Shown: positions 54,240 to 63,457 of the stretch, piece by piece
Layout: each line of letters opens with the position of its first letter
Position numbering within the stretch: position 1 is the stretch's first letter
Assembly (NCBI GenBank): GCA_964613945.1
Contig: CAZTJC010000014.1
Coordinates: 1-64,000, forward strand
DNA length: 64,000 nucleotides
Reading direction: 5' to 3'
Source of the DNA: JAVVHH01 sp964613945
GTDB lineage: Bacteria > Pseudomonadota > Alphaproteobacteria > Acetobacterales > Acetobacteraceae
Made by a program: the position numbers and the translations under genes
Notes under the pieces: generated by a model
Seen by the model: only the letters and a program-made list of their open reading frames with translations
Database searches by the model: none
What the model was told of the DNA's origin: nothing

Positions 54240-54375
54240 AGGAGCATCTTAGCGCACCCAACATGAGGGTAAAGCCGGAACGAGCAGAAAGCAGCGCCAA
54301 GTCAGTCAGAAGATGCGGAGCAGATTGGGAGTGCGCGCTTATACGTCGTTGCCGACGTGCGCTGAGTAAGGCAGG
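54240..54375. other. Candidate origin of transfer (oriT)
   Basis: The gap between traC and the relaxase gene, divergently transcribed, is where Ti-type oriT sites lie. It contains AGTGCGCGCTTATACG near 54330-54345, close in form to the AAGTGCGC nic core of MobQ relaxases. The inverted repeat ACGTCG-TTGC-CGACGT follows at about 54343-54358. The exact nick site cannot be fixed without alignment. Confidence 0.55.
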
Positions 54376-57276
54376 ATGCACAGCGTTATGGCGATCTACC
54401 ATTTCTCTGCCAAAATTGTGAGCCGCGCGAACGGATCAAGCGCCGTCGCGAGCGCCGCCTATCGCTCCGCGTCCGATCTGCACGACGACCGGTTGAACCG
54501 CGATCACGATTTCTCGAACAAGGCGGGCGTCATCCACTCCGAGGTGATGTTGCCGGAGGGCGCGCCGGAGCGTTTAAACGACCGCACGACCTTGTGGAAC
54601 GAGGTGGAGGCAGGCGAGAAGCGCAAGGACGCGCAGCTTGCCCGCGAGGTGGAGTTCTCGATTCCGCGCGAGATGAACGAGAAGCAGGGCGTCCAGCTCG
54701 CGCGCGATTTCGTGAAGAAGCAGTTTGTCGATCGCGGCATGGTCGCGGACCTCAACGTGCATTGGGACAAAGCGAAGGATGGCACGCCCAAGCCGCACGC
54801 GCATGTGATGATGACGATGCGCGACGTAGGACCGGAAGGGTTCGGGAAGAAGAACCGGGACTGGAACAGCACCGAGTTGTTGAAGGATTGGCGTGAAGCA
54901 TGGAGCGCGCACGTCAACGAGCGCATGGCCGAGCTAGGGCTTGAGGGTCGGATCGATCATCGCAGTTACGAGGCGCAGGGCATCGAGCTGGAGCCGCAGC
55001 ACAAGATCGGGCCGGCCGCGTCGCGCCGGCCGGGGCAGGGATTGGAGGCTGAGCGAATCGAGGATCATGCCCGCATCGCCCGCGAGAACGGCGAGAAGAT
55101 CATCGCCGATCCTGCGATCGCGCTCGACGCGATCACGCGGACCCAGGCGACGTTCACGACGCGCGATCTGGCGGTGTTTGCGTTCCGGCATTCGGACGGC
55201 CGGGAGCAGTATGACCGGGTGATGGCGGCGACGAAGGCGTCGCCGGAGCTGGTGGCGCTGGGTCGGGACGGGCGGGGCGACGAGAGGTTCACGAGCCGGG
55301 AGATGATCGCGACCGAGACGCGGCTGGAGCGGGCGGCCGACCGGCTTGCGGGCATGCGGGATCACTTCACGGGCGCCGGGCATGTGGTTCGCGCGCTGGA
55401 GGCGGCCGAGGGGCGAGGGCTCGTTTTGTCGCAGGAGCAGCGCGATGCGCTGGGGCGGATCACCGCTCGCGACGGCCTCGCTTCCGTCATCGGTTATGCC
55501 GGCACGGGTAAGTCAGCGATGTTGGGGGTCGCGCGCGAGGCGTGGGAGGATGCCGGCTACACGGTGCGGGGTGCCGCGCTGTCGGGGATCGCCGCGGAGA
55601 ATTTGGAGGGCGGGTCGGGGATCGGCTCGCGTACCATCGCCAGTCTCGAGCATGCATGGGCGCGGAACCGTGAGCAGCTTGGTGCCAGGGATGTGTTGGT
55701 GGTCGACGAGGCGGGGATGATCGGCACGCGGCAGATGGAGCGGGTGCTGTCGGCCGCGGAGCGGGCCGGCGCCAAGGTGGTGCTGGTGGGGGACCCCGAG
55801 CAGTTGCAGGCGATCGAGGCGGGGGCGGCGTTTCGTGCGCTGTCCGAGCGCCACGGGGCAGCGGAAATCACCGAGATCCGCCGGCAGCGCACGGACTGGC
55901 AGCGTGACGCGACACGCTGGTTGGCCACAGGCCGCATCGACGAGGCAATCGATGCCTATCGTGACCGGGGCATGGTTGTGCCCGCGGACACGCGCGAGGC
56001 GGCGCGTGCCGGACTGGTGGAGGGTTGGAACCGGCAGCGCCAGGCCGAACCGGGGGCGACGCGCATCATCCTCACCCACACCAACGCCGAGGTGCGGTCG
56101 CTCAACGAGGAGGCGCGTGAACGGCTGCGGACGTCGGACGAGCTAGGGCAAAACGTGGCCGTGCAGGCGGAGCGTGGGACCCGCCAGTTCGCATCGGGCG
56201 ACCGGGTCATGTTCCTGCGCAACGAGCGATCGATGGGGGTGAAGAACGGGACGCTCGGCACGGTCAGGCGGGTGTCGCCGGAGCGGATGGGCGTGCGGCT
56301 GGATGACGGGCGCGAGATCGGGTTCGATCTGAAGGACTATGCCGCGGTCGATCATGGCTATGCCGCCACCATCCACAAATCGCAGGGCGTGACGGTCGAC
56401 CGCACGCATGTGCTGGCGACGCCGGGGATGGACCGGCACGCCGCCTATGTGGCGCTGTCGCGGCACCGCGACGGTGTGCAACTCCACTATGGCCGCGACG
56501 ACTTCGCCAACGATACGAAGCTCGCCGCGGTGCTGTCGCGCGACCGGGCGAAGGACATGGCAGCCGACTATGCGGCCGAGCCTGAAGCAGCGGCTCGTGC
56601 TTTCGCGGACAGACGCGAGATTCGCTTACCCGAGCGGGTGCGCGATATCATGCGGACGGTGGAGACGAAGGCCAGGATCATGTTCGCCGGGTTCCGGCCG
56701 AAGGCGCCGGAGGCGCCGGAGGCCGAGCCGACTTCTCCGCGTGAAAGCATGAGCCGACCCGATCAGGACGTGGCGATCCGGCGCTATGCGCGCGCCGCGG
56801 TCGATGCGGCGGAGATGCAGCGCAAGGGGTTGCCGGTTCTGCCGCACCAGATGACCGCGATGGATCGCGCAGCCGAAGCACTCGACAAGGCGCGCGATCA
56901 GGGCACCCGCGATCTCGTCTCCGCATTCGAGCGCAATCCGACGCTGGTGCGTGATGCCGCGGCCGGGAATACCCGCGGTGCTGTCCGGGCGATGGCCGAG
57001 GAGGCGCGGGTCCGTGCCGACCCGGGCTTGCGCGCCGGCCGGTTCATGGAACGCTGGCGTGCGCTGGAAGCCGGGAACGGCAGCGGCCGGGCTACGACGG
57101 AGCAGGCGGGGATGATCGACGGGTTGCGCCATGATCCGGCGTTGCGCAGCGAACTGCAACGCAGGGCGCCCGAGCTGGGGCTGGACCGCGACCGGCAGCA
57201 GGTGACCGAACAGATGCAACAACGCGAGATGGATCGTGCGCGCAGTCGGGAGCAGGACCAGGGCTTCAACCGGTGA
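54376..57276 (+). CDS. traA: TraA relaxase-helicase (MobQ, Ti-type)
   Basis: A 966-residue conjugative relaxase. Residues about 5-230 are the MobA/MobL nickase: IYHFSAKIVSRANGSSAVASAAYRSA, then the metal-binding His cluster in KPHAHVMMTMRDV. Residues about 350-730 are a RecD/TraI-like helicase: VIGYAGTGKSAMLGVAREAW (Walker A), VLVVDEAGMIGTRQ (Walker B), LVGDPEQLQAIEAGAAFR and AATIHKSQGVTVDRT. The rest is helical and charged. It nicks oriT and unwinds the strand during transfer. ATG 54376 follows AAGG at a good distance; ATG 54388 is used by many relatives. Confidence 0.94.
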   Translation: MHSVMAIYHFSAKIVSRANGSSAVASAAYRSASDLHDDRLNRDHDFSNKAGVIHSEVMLPEGAPERLNDRTTLWNEVEAGEKRKDAQLAREVEFSIPREMNEKQGVQLARDFVKKQFVDRGMVADLNVHWDKAKDGTPKPHAHVMMTMRDVGPEGFGKKNRDWNSTELLKDWREAWSAHVNERMAELGLEGRIDHRSYEAQGIELEPQHKIGPAASRRPGQGLEAERIEDHARIARENGEKIIADPAIALDAITRTQATFTTRDLAVFAFRHSDGREQYDRVMAATKASPELVALGRDGRGDERFTSREMIATETRLERAADRLAGMRDHFTGAGHVVRALEAAEGRGLVLSQEQRDALGRITARDGLASVIGYAGTGKSAMLGVAREAWEDAGYTVRGAALSGIAAENLEGGSGIGSRTIASLEHAWARNREQLGARDVLVVDEAGMIGTRQMERVLSAAERAGAKVVLVGDPEQLQAIEAGAAFRALSERHGAAEITEIRRQRTDWQRDATRWLATGRIDEAIDAYRDRGMVVPADTREAARAGLVEGWNRQRQAEPGATRIILTHTNAEVRSLNEEARERLRTSDELGQNVAVQAERGTRQFASGDRVMFLRNERSMGVKNGTLGTVRRVSPERMGVRLDDGREIGFDLKDYAAVDHGYAATIHKSQGVTVDRTHVLATPGMDRHAAYVALSRHRDGVQLHYGRDDFANDTKLAAVLSRDRAKDMAADYAAEPEAAARAFADRREIRLPERVRDIMRTVETKARIMFAGFRPKAPEAPEAEPTSPRESMSRPDQDVAIRRYARAAVDAAEMQRKGLPVLPHQMTAMDRAAEALDKARDQGTRDLVSAFERNPTLVRDAAAGNTRGAVRAMAEEARVRADPGLRAGRFMERWRALEAGNGSGRATTEQAGMIDGLRHDPALRSELQRRAPELGLDRDRQQVTEQMQQREMDRARSREQDQGFNR

Positions 57277-57331
57277 TGGCCGGACGGAAAAAGCCCGCCC
57301 GAGGGACGGCCGGACAAGTTTTAAGGAGACG

Positions 57332-57346
57332 ATGCCTAAAAGGCAT
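57332..57346. terminator. Hairpin after traA
   Basis: ATGCCT-AAA-AGGCAT, a perfect 6-bp stem with a 3-base loop, in the 123-base gap after traA. It may attenuate transcription before the next gene. No T-run beyond TTT. Confidence 0.35.
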
Positions 57347-57399
57347 GACTTTGTGCAGCGCAGCACGAATGATGGGAAGGGCGAAAGGGAGAGGGGCGG

Positions 57400-58092
57400 A
57401 TGACGGAGAGCGACGGCGGTGACGAGGCGGCCCGGGCATTCGAGGATCTTCGTGGCGAAATCACGCTGTTGCGCCGCGCCGTCGAGCGGCTGGCGGTCGA
57501 GCGTGCCGGAAACGGCGACGCACCGGACTATTCTGAAACGCTGGGCGTCATCGCCAACAACATCACCGCGACCGCACAGCGCGTCGATGCGCTGGTAAAG
57601 AGTCCGGCGCTGGCGCTCACGCCTGAAGAACTGAACCGCCAGATCCTTGAAGCCGGCACCGCGGGGCGGAGCGAGGATCGCCGTGCCATCGCCGCGGCCC
57701 GGCAGGTGGTCGAGGAGGTTGCGACGAAGCTCGGTCGTCAGCTGGACTCGCATGTCATGGCGGACGATCAGCGGCGCCGGTTGTGCCGGGTCGGGCTCGC
57801 CTGCATCGTGGCAGGGATGGTGTTATGGGCGATCCTTGCCGGTCCTCTCGCGCGGAGCATGCCGGCAAGCTGGTTGCTGCCCGAGCGGATGGCGGCGCGC
57901 TCGCTACGCATGCCGATGTGGGATGCGGGGCAGCGTCTCATGCGGGCAGGGGACGCATCGGCGTTCGCTGGCGTGCTGGCGGGCAACCGGCTGGCGGTCG
58001 CCAACCAGGAGACGCTGAAGGCGTGCCGCAAACAGGCGGCCAGGGCGGAGAAGACGGTGCGTTGCACGATCGGGGTGGGAGCGGGTGAATGA
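57400..58092 (+). CDS. DUF6118-like protein next to traA
   Basis: A 230-residue protein. Residues 1-130 are a charged helical region (AFEDLRGEITLLRRAVERL, VEEVATKLGRQLDSHV), one transmembrane helix follows (LACIVAGMVLWAILAGPLA, about 135-155), and the tail has LKACRKQAARAEKTVRCTI. It resembles the DUF6118 proteins that accompany TraA in sphingomonad plasmids; function unknown, probably membrane-anchored and cytoplasmic at the N-terminus. GTG/ATG choice is not an issue: ATG 57400 has GAGAGGGGCGG upstream. Confidence 0.7.
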   Translation: MTESDGGDEAARAFEDLRGEITLLRRAVERLAVERAGNGDAPDYSETLGVIANNITATAQRVDALVKSPALALTPEELNRQILEAGTAGRSEDRRAIAAARQVVEEVATKLGRQLDSHVMADDQRRRLCRVGLACIVAGMVLWAILAGPLARSMPASWLLPERMAARSLRMPMWDAGQRLMRAGDASAFAGVLAGNRLAVANQETLKACRKQAARAEKTVRCTIGVGAGE

Positions 58093-58792
58093 TGGACAGT
58101 GATACGGGGATGACGCTAGGGATTGGAGGTGCGCCATCCACCGGTGAGCAGAAAACGGTTCGGGAAATCGCCCGCGGTGATGCCAGTCATAGCTCTGACA
58201 AGATGTCGTGTCGGAGCGAAGTCAAGCACACCGCCGCCAGCAGCGCCGCAGCCGCGCAGGCGACCCAACCAAGACGGCAAAACCCGCAAACATTTCAGGC
58301 GCGAAGGTTGGTACGCGTCCCAGTCCGTCCGCGACCGCGAGACAGGCCGCACCCAGCGCGAGCTTGGAGGCCATGGTGTAGACGCCATAACCACGTAGTC
58401 CCTGCGCCAGCGCCGGCAGAAGCGCCCAGCCGATCATGTTGGTCGCCCCCATTGCCAGACCGAGCAGCACCGCGATGATCTGCTCCTCACTGGACCTCGT
58501 CTTGTTCACGTATCCTCACGAAGCTGGACTCTAACTCAAACTGGCGGAGTATCAGGGAAGCACGTTACCTAGAGCCTGTTATGGTATTGAAACGGGCTGA
58601 TTCATCCAGTATTGTTTGACGGATGCCCCGACGCGCGCGTCGAGCACGGAACTGCCCGGCTTTTGGGAGCATCGATCTCCAATCAACACATCACCCGGAA
58701 TTCTGGCTGACATCCAGCAGGTCCGCGAACCCGTTCCACGTTTTTCGGGTAATATGGTTGCGCTCGCCGAACGATGACGCAAGAAGCCAGGC
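58093..58792. other. Junction region between plasmid backbone and second polysaccharide block
   Basis: About 700 bases with no intact gene. It contains a hydrophobic gene fragment and an IS3 orfA start on the minus strand (58222-58556). From 58560 to 58790 I see only short frames that could be old IS sequence; family not identified. Confidence 0.5.
58222..58556 (-). mobile_element. IS3-family left-end remnant fused to a hydrophobic fragment
   Basis: The GTG at 58509 begins NKTRSSEEQIIAVL, the N-terminus of IS3-family OrfA. The preceding 45 bases resemble an IS3 leader (CAGTTTGAGTTAGAGTCCAG near 58545-58526). After about 15 residues similarity ends and the frame runs on as a hydrophobic stretch (GWALLPALAQGLRGYGVYTMASKL) that may be part of a lost transporter. 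The frame is therefore a chimera, not a gene. Confidence 0.5.
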
Positions 58793-59122
58793 ATGGACAT
58801 TCCCGGCTTGTATCACTCGTTTATCCTGTGGATCGGAGATGGCACTGGCCTACCCGATTCCCTGCTCCATCTTCATGCCGGTTTGGCTGTGTTGTTAATC
58901 GCGCGAGCGGCATCAAGGCGATCGTTGGCGACATTCATTCCCTTTTGGGCGGTGGTTATCGCCGAAGGAGCCAATGAAACACTCGATTACCTCAATTACG
59001 GGATGCGCTGGGCAGACACGCTCTCAGATATTGCGAATACGTTGTTTTGGCCGTTCGTCATCAGTATTGCTGTTCGGCTTAGGCCTATGTTGTTGCGCGA
59101 TCTACCAGATCGAGGCGTTTGA
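58793..59122 (+). CDS. Small membrane protein, function unknown
   Basis: A 109-residue protein with three hydrophobic segments (about 22-40, 45-60, 78-97) and a charged C-terminus (LRPMLLRDLPDRGV). The loop GANETLDYLNYGMRWADTLSDIANTLFWP is a recognisable pattern in small VanZ-like/DUF membrane proteins near polysaccharide genes, but no function is known. ATG 58793 is the only early Met. It lies 99 bases before the aminotransferase gene in the same direction. Confidence 0.6.
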   Translation: MDIPGLYHSFILWIGDGTGLPDSLLHLHAGLAVLLIARAASRRSLATFIPFWAVVIAEGANETLDYLNYGMRWADTLSDIANTLFWPFVISIAVRLRPMLLRDLPDRGV

Positions 59123-59221
59123 CGGAGCAACGTTCAACCCTATTGGCGTGGGCCATCCTCGTTGACACTCCCGCGATCCGCTCTACGCACGCACTAGCGT
59201 TGTGATATCCTTTATCAGGAA

Positions 59222-60364
59222 GTGGTGACCCGCGTGCAAGATCGGCTGTTTCTATCTGCTCCGCATATGGGCGGCGACGAGTTGCCGCTCGTTCAGGACG
59301 TGTTCGCCACGAACTGGATCGCGCCCACCGGGCCAATGGTGACCCGGTTCGAAGAGAATCTGGCAGCGCTGACGGGCATCAGCCATGTTGCCGCTCTGGT
59401 CAGCGGTACCGCGGCGTTGCATCTCGCGCTTCGTTTGTCGGGGATCGGGGCGGGCGATGAGGTCTGGGGCTCGACCATGACGTTCATCGGCGGGGTCGCC
59501 CCGATCCTTTATGCAAATGCGACACCGGTTTTCCTGGATATCGAAGGAGAGCAATTCCTCCTCGACCTCGACCTGCTGGAGCAAGAGCTGCGGCAGGCGC
59601 GCACGAATGGCGGCTTGCCGAAGGTCGTCATTACGACGGATATTTACGGGCACGTCATCGATGCAACGCGCATGCGGCGCATGGCCGATGACTACGGCTT
59701 TGTCTGGATTAGCGATGCTGCAGAGGCGGTAGGCGCTACACGGGGCGGCGTTCATGCCGGCAAGGCCGCCGATTTTGCGATCCTGTCGTTCAACGGCAAC
59801 AAGATCATCACCACTAGTGGGGGAGGGGCGCTGGCGAGCGATCGTGCCGACATGATCGAGCAGGCTCGCTTCCTGTCCACGCAGGCGCGTGATGCCGCTC
59901 CTCATTACGAGCATACGACCTACGGATATAACTACCGGCTGAGCAACGTCTGCGCTGCCATTGGCGTCGGGCAGTTACGGGTTCTGGAAAAGCGGGTTGG
60001 GCAGCGTCGGCGCATCAATGCTTTGTATCGTGAGATGCTGGGCGATCTGCCCGGTTTCAGCTTCAGTCCCGAACCTCAGGGTATGCATGCCAACCGCTGG
60101 CTGACGACCGTAAGGATCCATCCTGCCCTGGCAGGGACTGACCGCGAACGCATTCGCCTGGGGCTTGAGGCGGAAAATATCGAGAGCCGTCCCTTGTGGA
60201 AGCCGATGCATCTCCAGCCCGTCTTCGCTGAGGCTCCGAGGCGTGGCGGAGCCGTTGCGCAGGTGGCCTTCGAACACGGACTTTGCCTGCCTTCGGGATC
60301 GGCCATGACGCATGATGATGTCATGCGCGTGGCCGACTTGGTGCGCCATCTCGCAGGGCGTTGA
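59222..60364 (+). CDS. DegT/DnrJ/EryC1-family PLP aminotransferase
   Basis: A 380-residue sugar aminotransferase. FATNWIAPTGPMVTRFEENLA, VSGTAALHLALRL and the PLP-binding ISDAAEAVGA are typical, and SFNGNKIITTSGGGAL contains the Schiff-base Lys. YGYNYRLSNVCAAIGVGQL is the substrate-side motif. It would convert a UDP-keto-sugar to an amino sugar, as PglE does in bacillosamine synthesis, matching the downstream PglC- and PglD-like genes. Start is GTG 59222 (or 59225), close to AGGA. No dehydratase gene for the keto-sugar lies in this block. Confidence 0.88.
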   Translation: MVTRVQDRLFLSAPHMGGDELPLVQDVFATNWIAPTGPMVTRFEENLAALTGISHVAALVSGTAALHLALRLSGIGAGDEVWGSTMTFIGGVAPILYANATPVFLDIEGEQFLLDLDLLEQELRQARTNGGLPKVVITTDIYGHVIDATRMRRMADDYGFVWISDAAEAVGATRGGVHAGKAADFAILSFNGNKIITTSGGGALASDRADMIEQARFLSTQARDAAPHYEHTTYGYNYRLSNVCAAIGVGQLRVLEKRVGQRRRINALYREMLGDLPGFSFSPEPQGMHANRWLTTVRIHPALAGTDRERIRLGLEAENIESRPLWKPMHLQPVFAEAPRRGGAVAQVAFEHGLCLPSGSAMTHDDVMRVADLVRHLAGR

Positions 60365-60368
60365 TCGC

Positions 60369-60977
60369 TTGTTGAAGCGCGCTTTCGACATCGTTGGAGC
60401 GGGGATCGCCCTGCTGCTGCTGTCGCCGGTGATTGCCGGCACCGCCATTGCCGTTCTCGTCCGTCTGGGGCGCCCTATCTTCTTCCGGCAGCGCCGGCCC
60501 GGATTGCAGGGCCGACCTTTTGGAATGATCAAGTTCCGCACGATGACCAATGCGCGGGGCCCAGATGGCGAGTTGTTGCCCGATAGCGAGCGCCTGCCAC
60601 GCTTCGGCACCTTCCTGCGTTCCACCAGTCTCGACGAACTGCCCGAACTCTGGAATGTCTTGGTTGGTGATATGAGCTTGGTTGGGCCGCGCCCGCTGCT
60701 GATAGCCTATCTGGACCGTTACACACCGGAGCAGGCCCGGCGCCATGCGGTCCGGCCCGGCGTGACCGGCTGGGCGCAAATCAATGGCCGCAACGCGATC
60801 GATTGGGACGAAAAATTCGCGCTGGATGTCTGGTATGTTGATAATCACACACTGCGTCTGGACCTCCGAATCCTGCTGGCGACCTTGATGCAGGTGATCG
60901 GCCGTAGGAATATCAATTCTGCCGAAGCGGCGACGATGCCGGAGTTCTTGGGGAAAGGAACAACTGATAAGCGGTAA
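60369..60977 (+). CDS. PglC-type phosphoglycosyl transferase (initiating sugar transferase)
   Basis: A 202-residue monotopic phosphoglycosyl transferase. RLLKRAFDIVGAGIALLLLSPVIA is the re-entrant membrane helix, then FFRQRRPGLQGRPFGMIKFRTM, STSLDELPELWNVLVGDMSLVGPRP (catalytic Asp-Glu) and RPGVTGWAQINGRN. It starts a repeat unit by linking a sugar-1-phosphate, probably the amino sugar made by its neighbours, to undecaprenyl phosphate. There is no ATG; TTG 60369 or 60372 starts just after the aminotransferase stop. Its size is that of PglC, not the larger WbaP. Confidence 0.88.
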   Translation: MLKRAFDIVGAGIALLLLSPVIAGTAIAVLVRLGRPIFFRQRRPGLQGRPFGMIKFRTMTNARGPDGELLPDSERLPRFGTFLRSTSLDELPELWNVLVGDMSLVGPRPLLIAYLDRYTPEQARRHAVRPGVTGWAQINGRNAIDWDEKFALDVWYVDNHTLRLDLRILLATLMQVIGRRNINSAEAATMPEFLGKGTTDKR

Positions 60978-61049
60978 GGCGACGCTGAATCGGGAGGCTG
61001 TCACCTGAAGATAGACGGCAGTTATTATCTCAAGTAGATTGCTTGATCA

Positions 61050-62267
61050 TCAGCGTTCCGATGTCGTCGCCAAGCGCAGTTGTTCTTCGATCGCTGCAAC
61101 ACCAATGTCGAAGGCCAGCTGCTCCTGATAAAATAGTGCGCCGGACTTTCCCATCCGGACGCGATCCTCGGCTGTCATCGACATGAGTGTCATGATGGTG
61201 TTTGCCAACGCCTCGGGATCCTCCGGCGTGAACGATAACCCTGCTTCAGCGCGGGCGAGCATCGTTGCAGCGTCGCCTTTTACACCAAGCAGGATCGGTT
61301 TACCGATTGCAAGATAGGCCTGCATTTTCGACGGAATGGTAATCTCGAACAGAGGATCGTCACGCAGATGGACGAGCAGTGTATCCGCCTGCTCGAACAT
61401 CTCCCCCATGAGGGAAGGATGGCGTGGCGGATAAAAGGTGATGGCGCCTGGAGCAAGTGCCTCCGCTCGTTCGCGTAATTGGTCGACCTCTACACCGCCA
61501 CCGATCATCACAAATTCGGCATCTACGCTCCGCTTCTTCAGCAGACATGCAGCGTCGATGACCGTGCCTAGCCCCTGCGCCTTTCCCATGTTGCCCGCGA
61601 ACAGAATCCGGAAGGGTTCACCGTCGCGAACGGTGGGCGGCGACGCCGATTTCGCCAAAGCAGCGATCTCCGGCGGGGCCCAGTTAGGAACGACGGCAAT
61701 CGGAGCAGCAATATTGCGCTCGACAAGGCGACGTTTGAATCCGTCAGACAGAACGACGATCCGGGCAGCACGGCGGAGAGCGAAATTGGTCCACCAGCCA
61801 ACGAGCTGAAGAATTCGCCGATTACCGACCATTCCGGTCGCTGCAAGCGTATCAGGCCACAGATCCTGAATGTCGCACACGAAGGGAACGCGTCTCATCA
61901 ACTTCAACGCGACAGGCGCAAGTGCGGCGGTCATCGGAGGGGTGTACACATAGACCACATCAGGCCGGCGAAGCGTGAAGGCGAGGATCATCGACGATAA
62001 TCCGAACGAGACGTAGTTCGCGATGCGTCCCCGCGTCGATCGGTCGTGGCTGGGATGAAGATAACCACGAGTCACCACGATTCCGTCCATCGTCTCGCGT
62101 GCGAAGGGCTTGATCCGATAGCCTGGATAGACCTTGCCGCCCGGATAGTTTGGGAAGCCGGTCAGCACCTCAACATCATGGCCACGCGCCTGGAGGGCCT
62201 TGGCGAAGGCGAGACCCTTGAAATGCGGTTCGGGCTGAAACCATTGCGAGACGATCAGGATGCGCAT
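61050..62267 (-). CDS. Glycosyltransferase family 4 (WbuB/PglA-like)
   Basis: A 405-residue GT-B enzyme. The N-terminus MRILIVSQWFQPEPHFKGLAFAKALQARGHDVEVLTGFPNYPGG is characteristic of the WbuB group. The acceptor region has YTPPMTAALAP and DIQDLWPDTL. The donor domain has ILFAGNMGKAQGL and, near residue 315, ITIPSKMQAYLAIGKPIL. WbuB-like enzymes add FucNAc or a related amino sugar. The gene is transcribed opposite to the rest of the block. Confidence 0.87.
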   Translation of the reverse strand: MRILIVSQWFQPEPHFKGLAFAKALQARGHDVEVLTGFPNYPGGKVYPGYRIKPFARETMDGIVVTRGYLHPSHDRSTRGRIANYVSFGLSSMILAFTLRRPDVVYVYTPPMTAALAPVALKLMRRVPFVCDIQDLWPDTLAATGMVGNRRILQLVGWWTNFALRRAARIVVLSDGFKRRLVERNIAAPIAVVPNWAPPEIAALAKSASPPTVRDGEPFRILFAGNMGKAQGLGTVIDAACLLKKRSVDAEFVMIGGGVEVDQLRERAEALAPGAITFYPPRHPSLMGEMFEQADTLLVHLRDDPLFEITIPSKMQAYLAIGKPILLGVKGDAATMLARAEAGLSFTPEDPEALANTIMTLMSMTAEDRVRMGKSGALFYQEQLAFDIGVAAIEEQLRLATTSER

Positions 62268-62358
62268 TGCCGCGCTATAGCGTGCGGAATGGCCGAGGGC
62301 GCGGTCTTTTGGCGGGTGCGAAGCTTGCCTGACGGCAGGTGGCGTTTATAGCAATTGC

Positions 62359-63429
62359 ATGTCCGCTGTCTCAGATGCCGTCGCCGGTCCCGTCACTCCG
62401 ATCGGTTGGGATGTCGCCACGGAGCGACGTCTATGGGAGGAGAGCTGGCATCTGTTTTGCCATCGCTCCGAACTGTCGAACGCTTCGGAATATTTTCGAT
62501 TGGAGGTGTTTGGCGACGAAGTGGTCGCCTTTAACGACGGCGCCGAAATCATAGTGTTCGACAATCGTTGTCCGCATCGCGGCGCGCGCATTTACGACGA
62601 TATGGCCGGTAAGCGGCGCTGGGTGTGCCCTTATCATGGCTGGTCCTTCGTCAAAGGACGTTTCTTCATCCCACAAAAGGAAACGTTCCGCGACTGTGAT
62701 CCGACGACGGCCAATCTCAATCGATATGCCACCGCTTGGGTTGGAGATTTTCTATTTATCTCCAAAGCCCCAAGCCAATCGATTTCGGATCAGCTAACGG
62801 GTGTCGAGGAGATCGTTGCGTCGATCTCGCGTAGCATCGGGATGCGTCGCGATCTCAATGCCTATCCCTATCGCTGTGACTGGAAGATCGCGGTGGAGAA
62901 TGCGCTTGATCAGTATCATGTGGCATTGATCCATCACGATACCCTGAATCGTTTGAAGCTCGAGCCTGCGGTTGATGAGTACATCGGCTCCAATAATGTG
63001 TCGCGTGCCGCACTTGGTGACGAAAAAACCATTAAAAAACTCAAGTCGCTGGGTCGTCTGTTCGATGTGGAATTCAAGCCGGATGGCTATATTGCCATCC
63101 AGCTTTTTCCCTTTACGTTCCTGACATCGACGTTCGGATATTCATATTCTCTTCAACAGTTCTACCCGACGTCCCGGCAGGGCGAGACGGCGTTCGTCAG
63201 TCGATTCTATGGCGGGGCGCTGTCCTCGAAATTGCCTCCGGACACCATGAATGCATTCTTCGCTTCCTCGATCGAACTCAATCACCGGATTTTCACGGAG
63301 GACGCGGATATCTGCGCGCGTATTCCTTCGTCGAGCTGGTCGCCCGTGCCGGAACGCTTCGTATGCGCGGGTGAGGACAAGATCGTCGAGTTTCGTCGCT
63401 TGATGCGCGAGGCGGCTGCGCGGTCATAA
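62359..63429 (+). CDS. Rieske non-heme iron oxygenase
   Basis: A 356-residue Rieske-type oxygenase, with an intact Rieske cluster site: CPHRGARIYDD and WVCPYHGWSF (CxH-x17-CxxH, about residues 72-96). The catalytic iron site follows in ENALDQYHVALIHHDTL (Asp and two His, about 182-198). The usual families are ring-hydroxylating oxygenases and sugar-modifying enzymes. Here it sits between a glycosyltransferase and a PglD/NeuD-like acetyltransferase gene, without reductase genes, so an oxidative change of a sugar or its acyl group is possible; this is inferred. ATG 62359 opens the frame; the leftward GT4 gene starts 91 bases away. Confidence 0.88.
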   Translation: MSAVSDAVAGPVTPIGWDVATERRLWEESWHLFCHRSELSNASEYFRLEVFGDEVVAFNDGAEIIVFDNRCPHRGARIYDDMAGKRRWVCPYHGWSFVKGRFFIPQKETFRDCDPTTANLNRYATAWVGDFLFISKAPSQSISDQLTGVEEIVASISRSIGMRRDLNAYPYRCDWKIAVENALDQYHVALIHHDTLNRLKLEPAVDEYIGSNNVSRAALGDEKTIKKLKSLGRLFDVEFKPDGYIAIQLFPFTFLTSTFGYSYSLQQFYPTSRQGETAFVSRFYGGALSSKLPPDTMNAFFASSIELNHRIFTEDADICARIPSSSWSPVPERFVCAGEDKIVEFRRLMREAAARS

Positions 63430-63457
63430 TATCAGCAGACAATACAGGAGAGTGATG

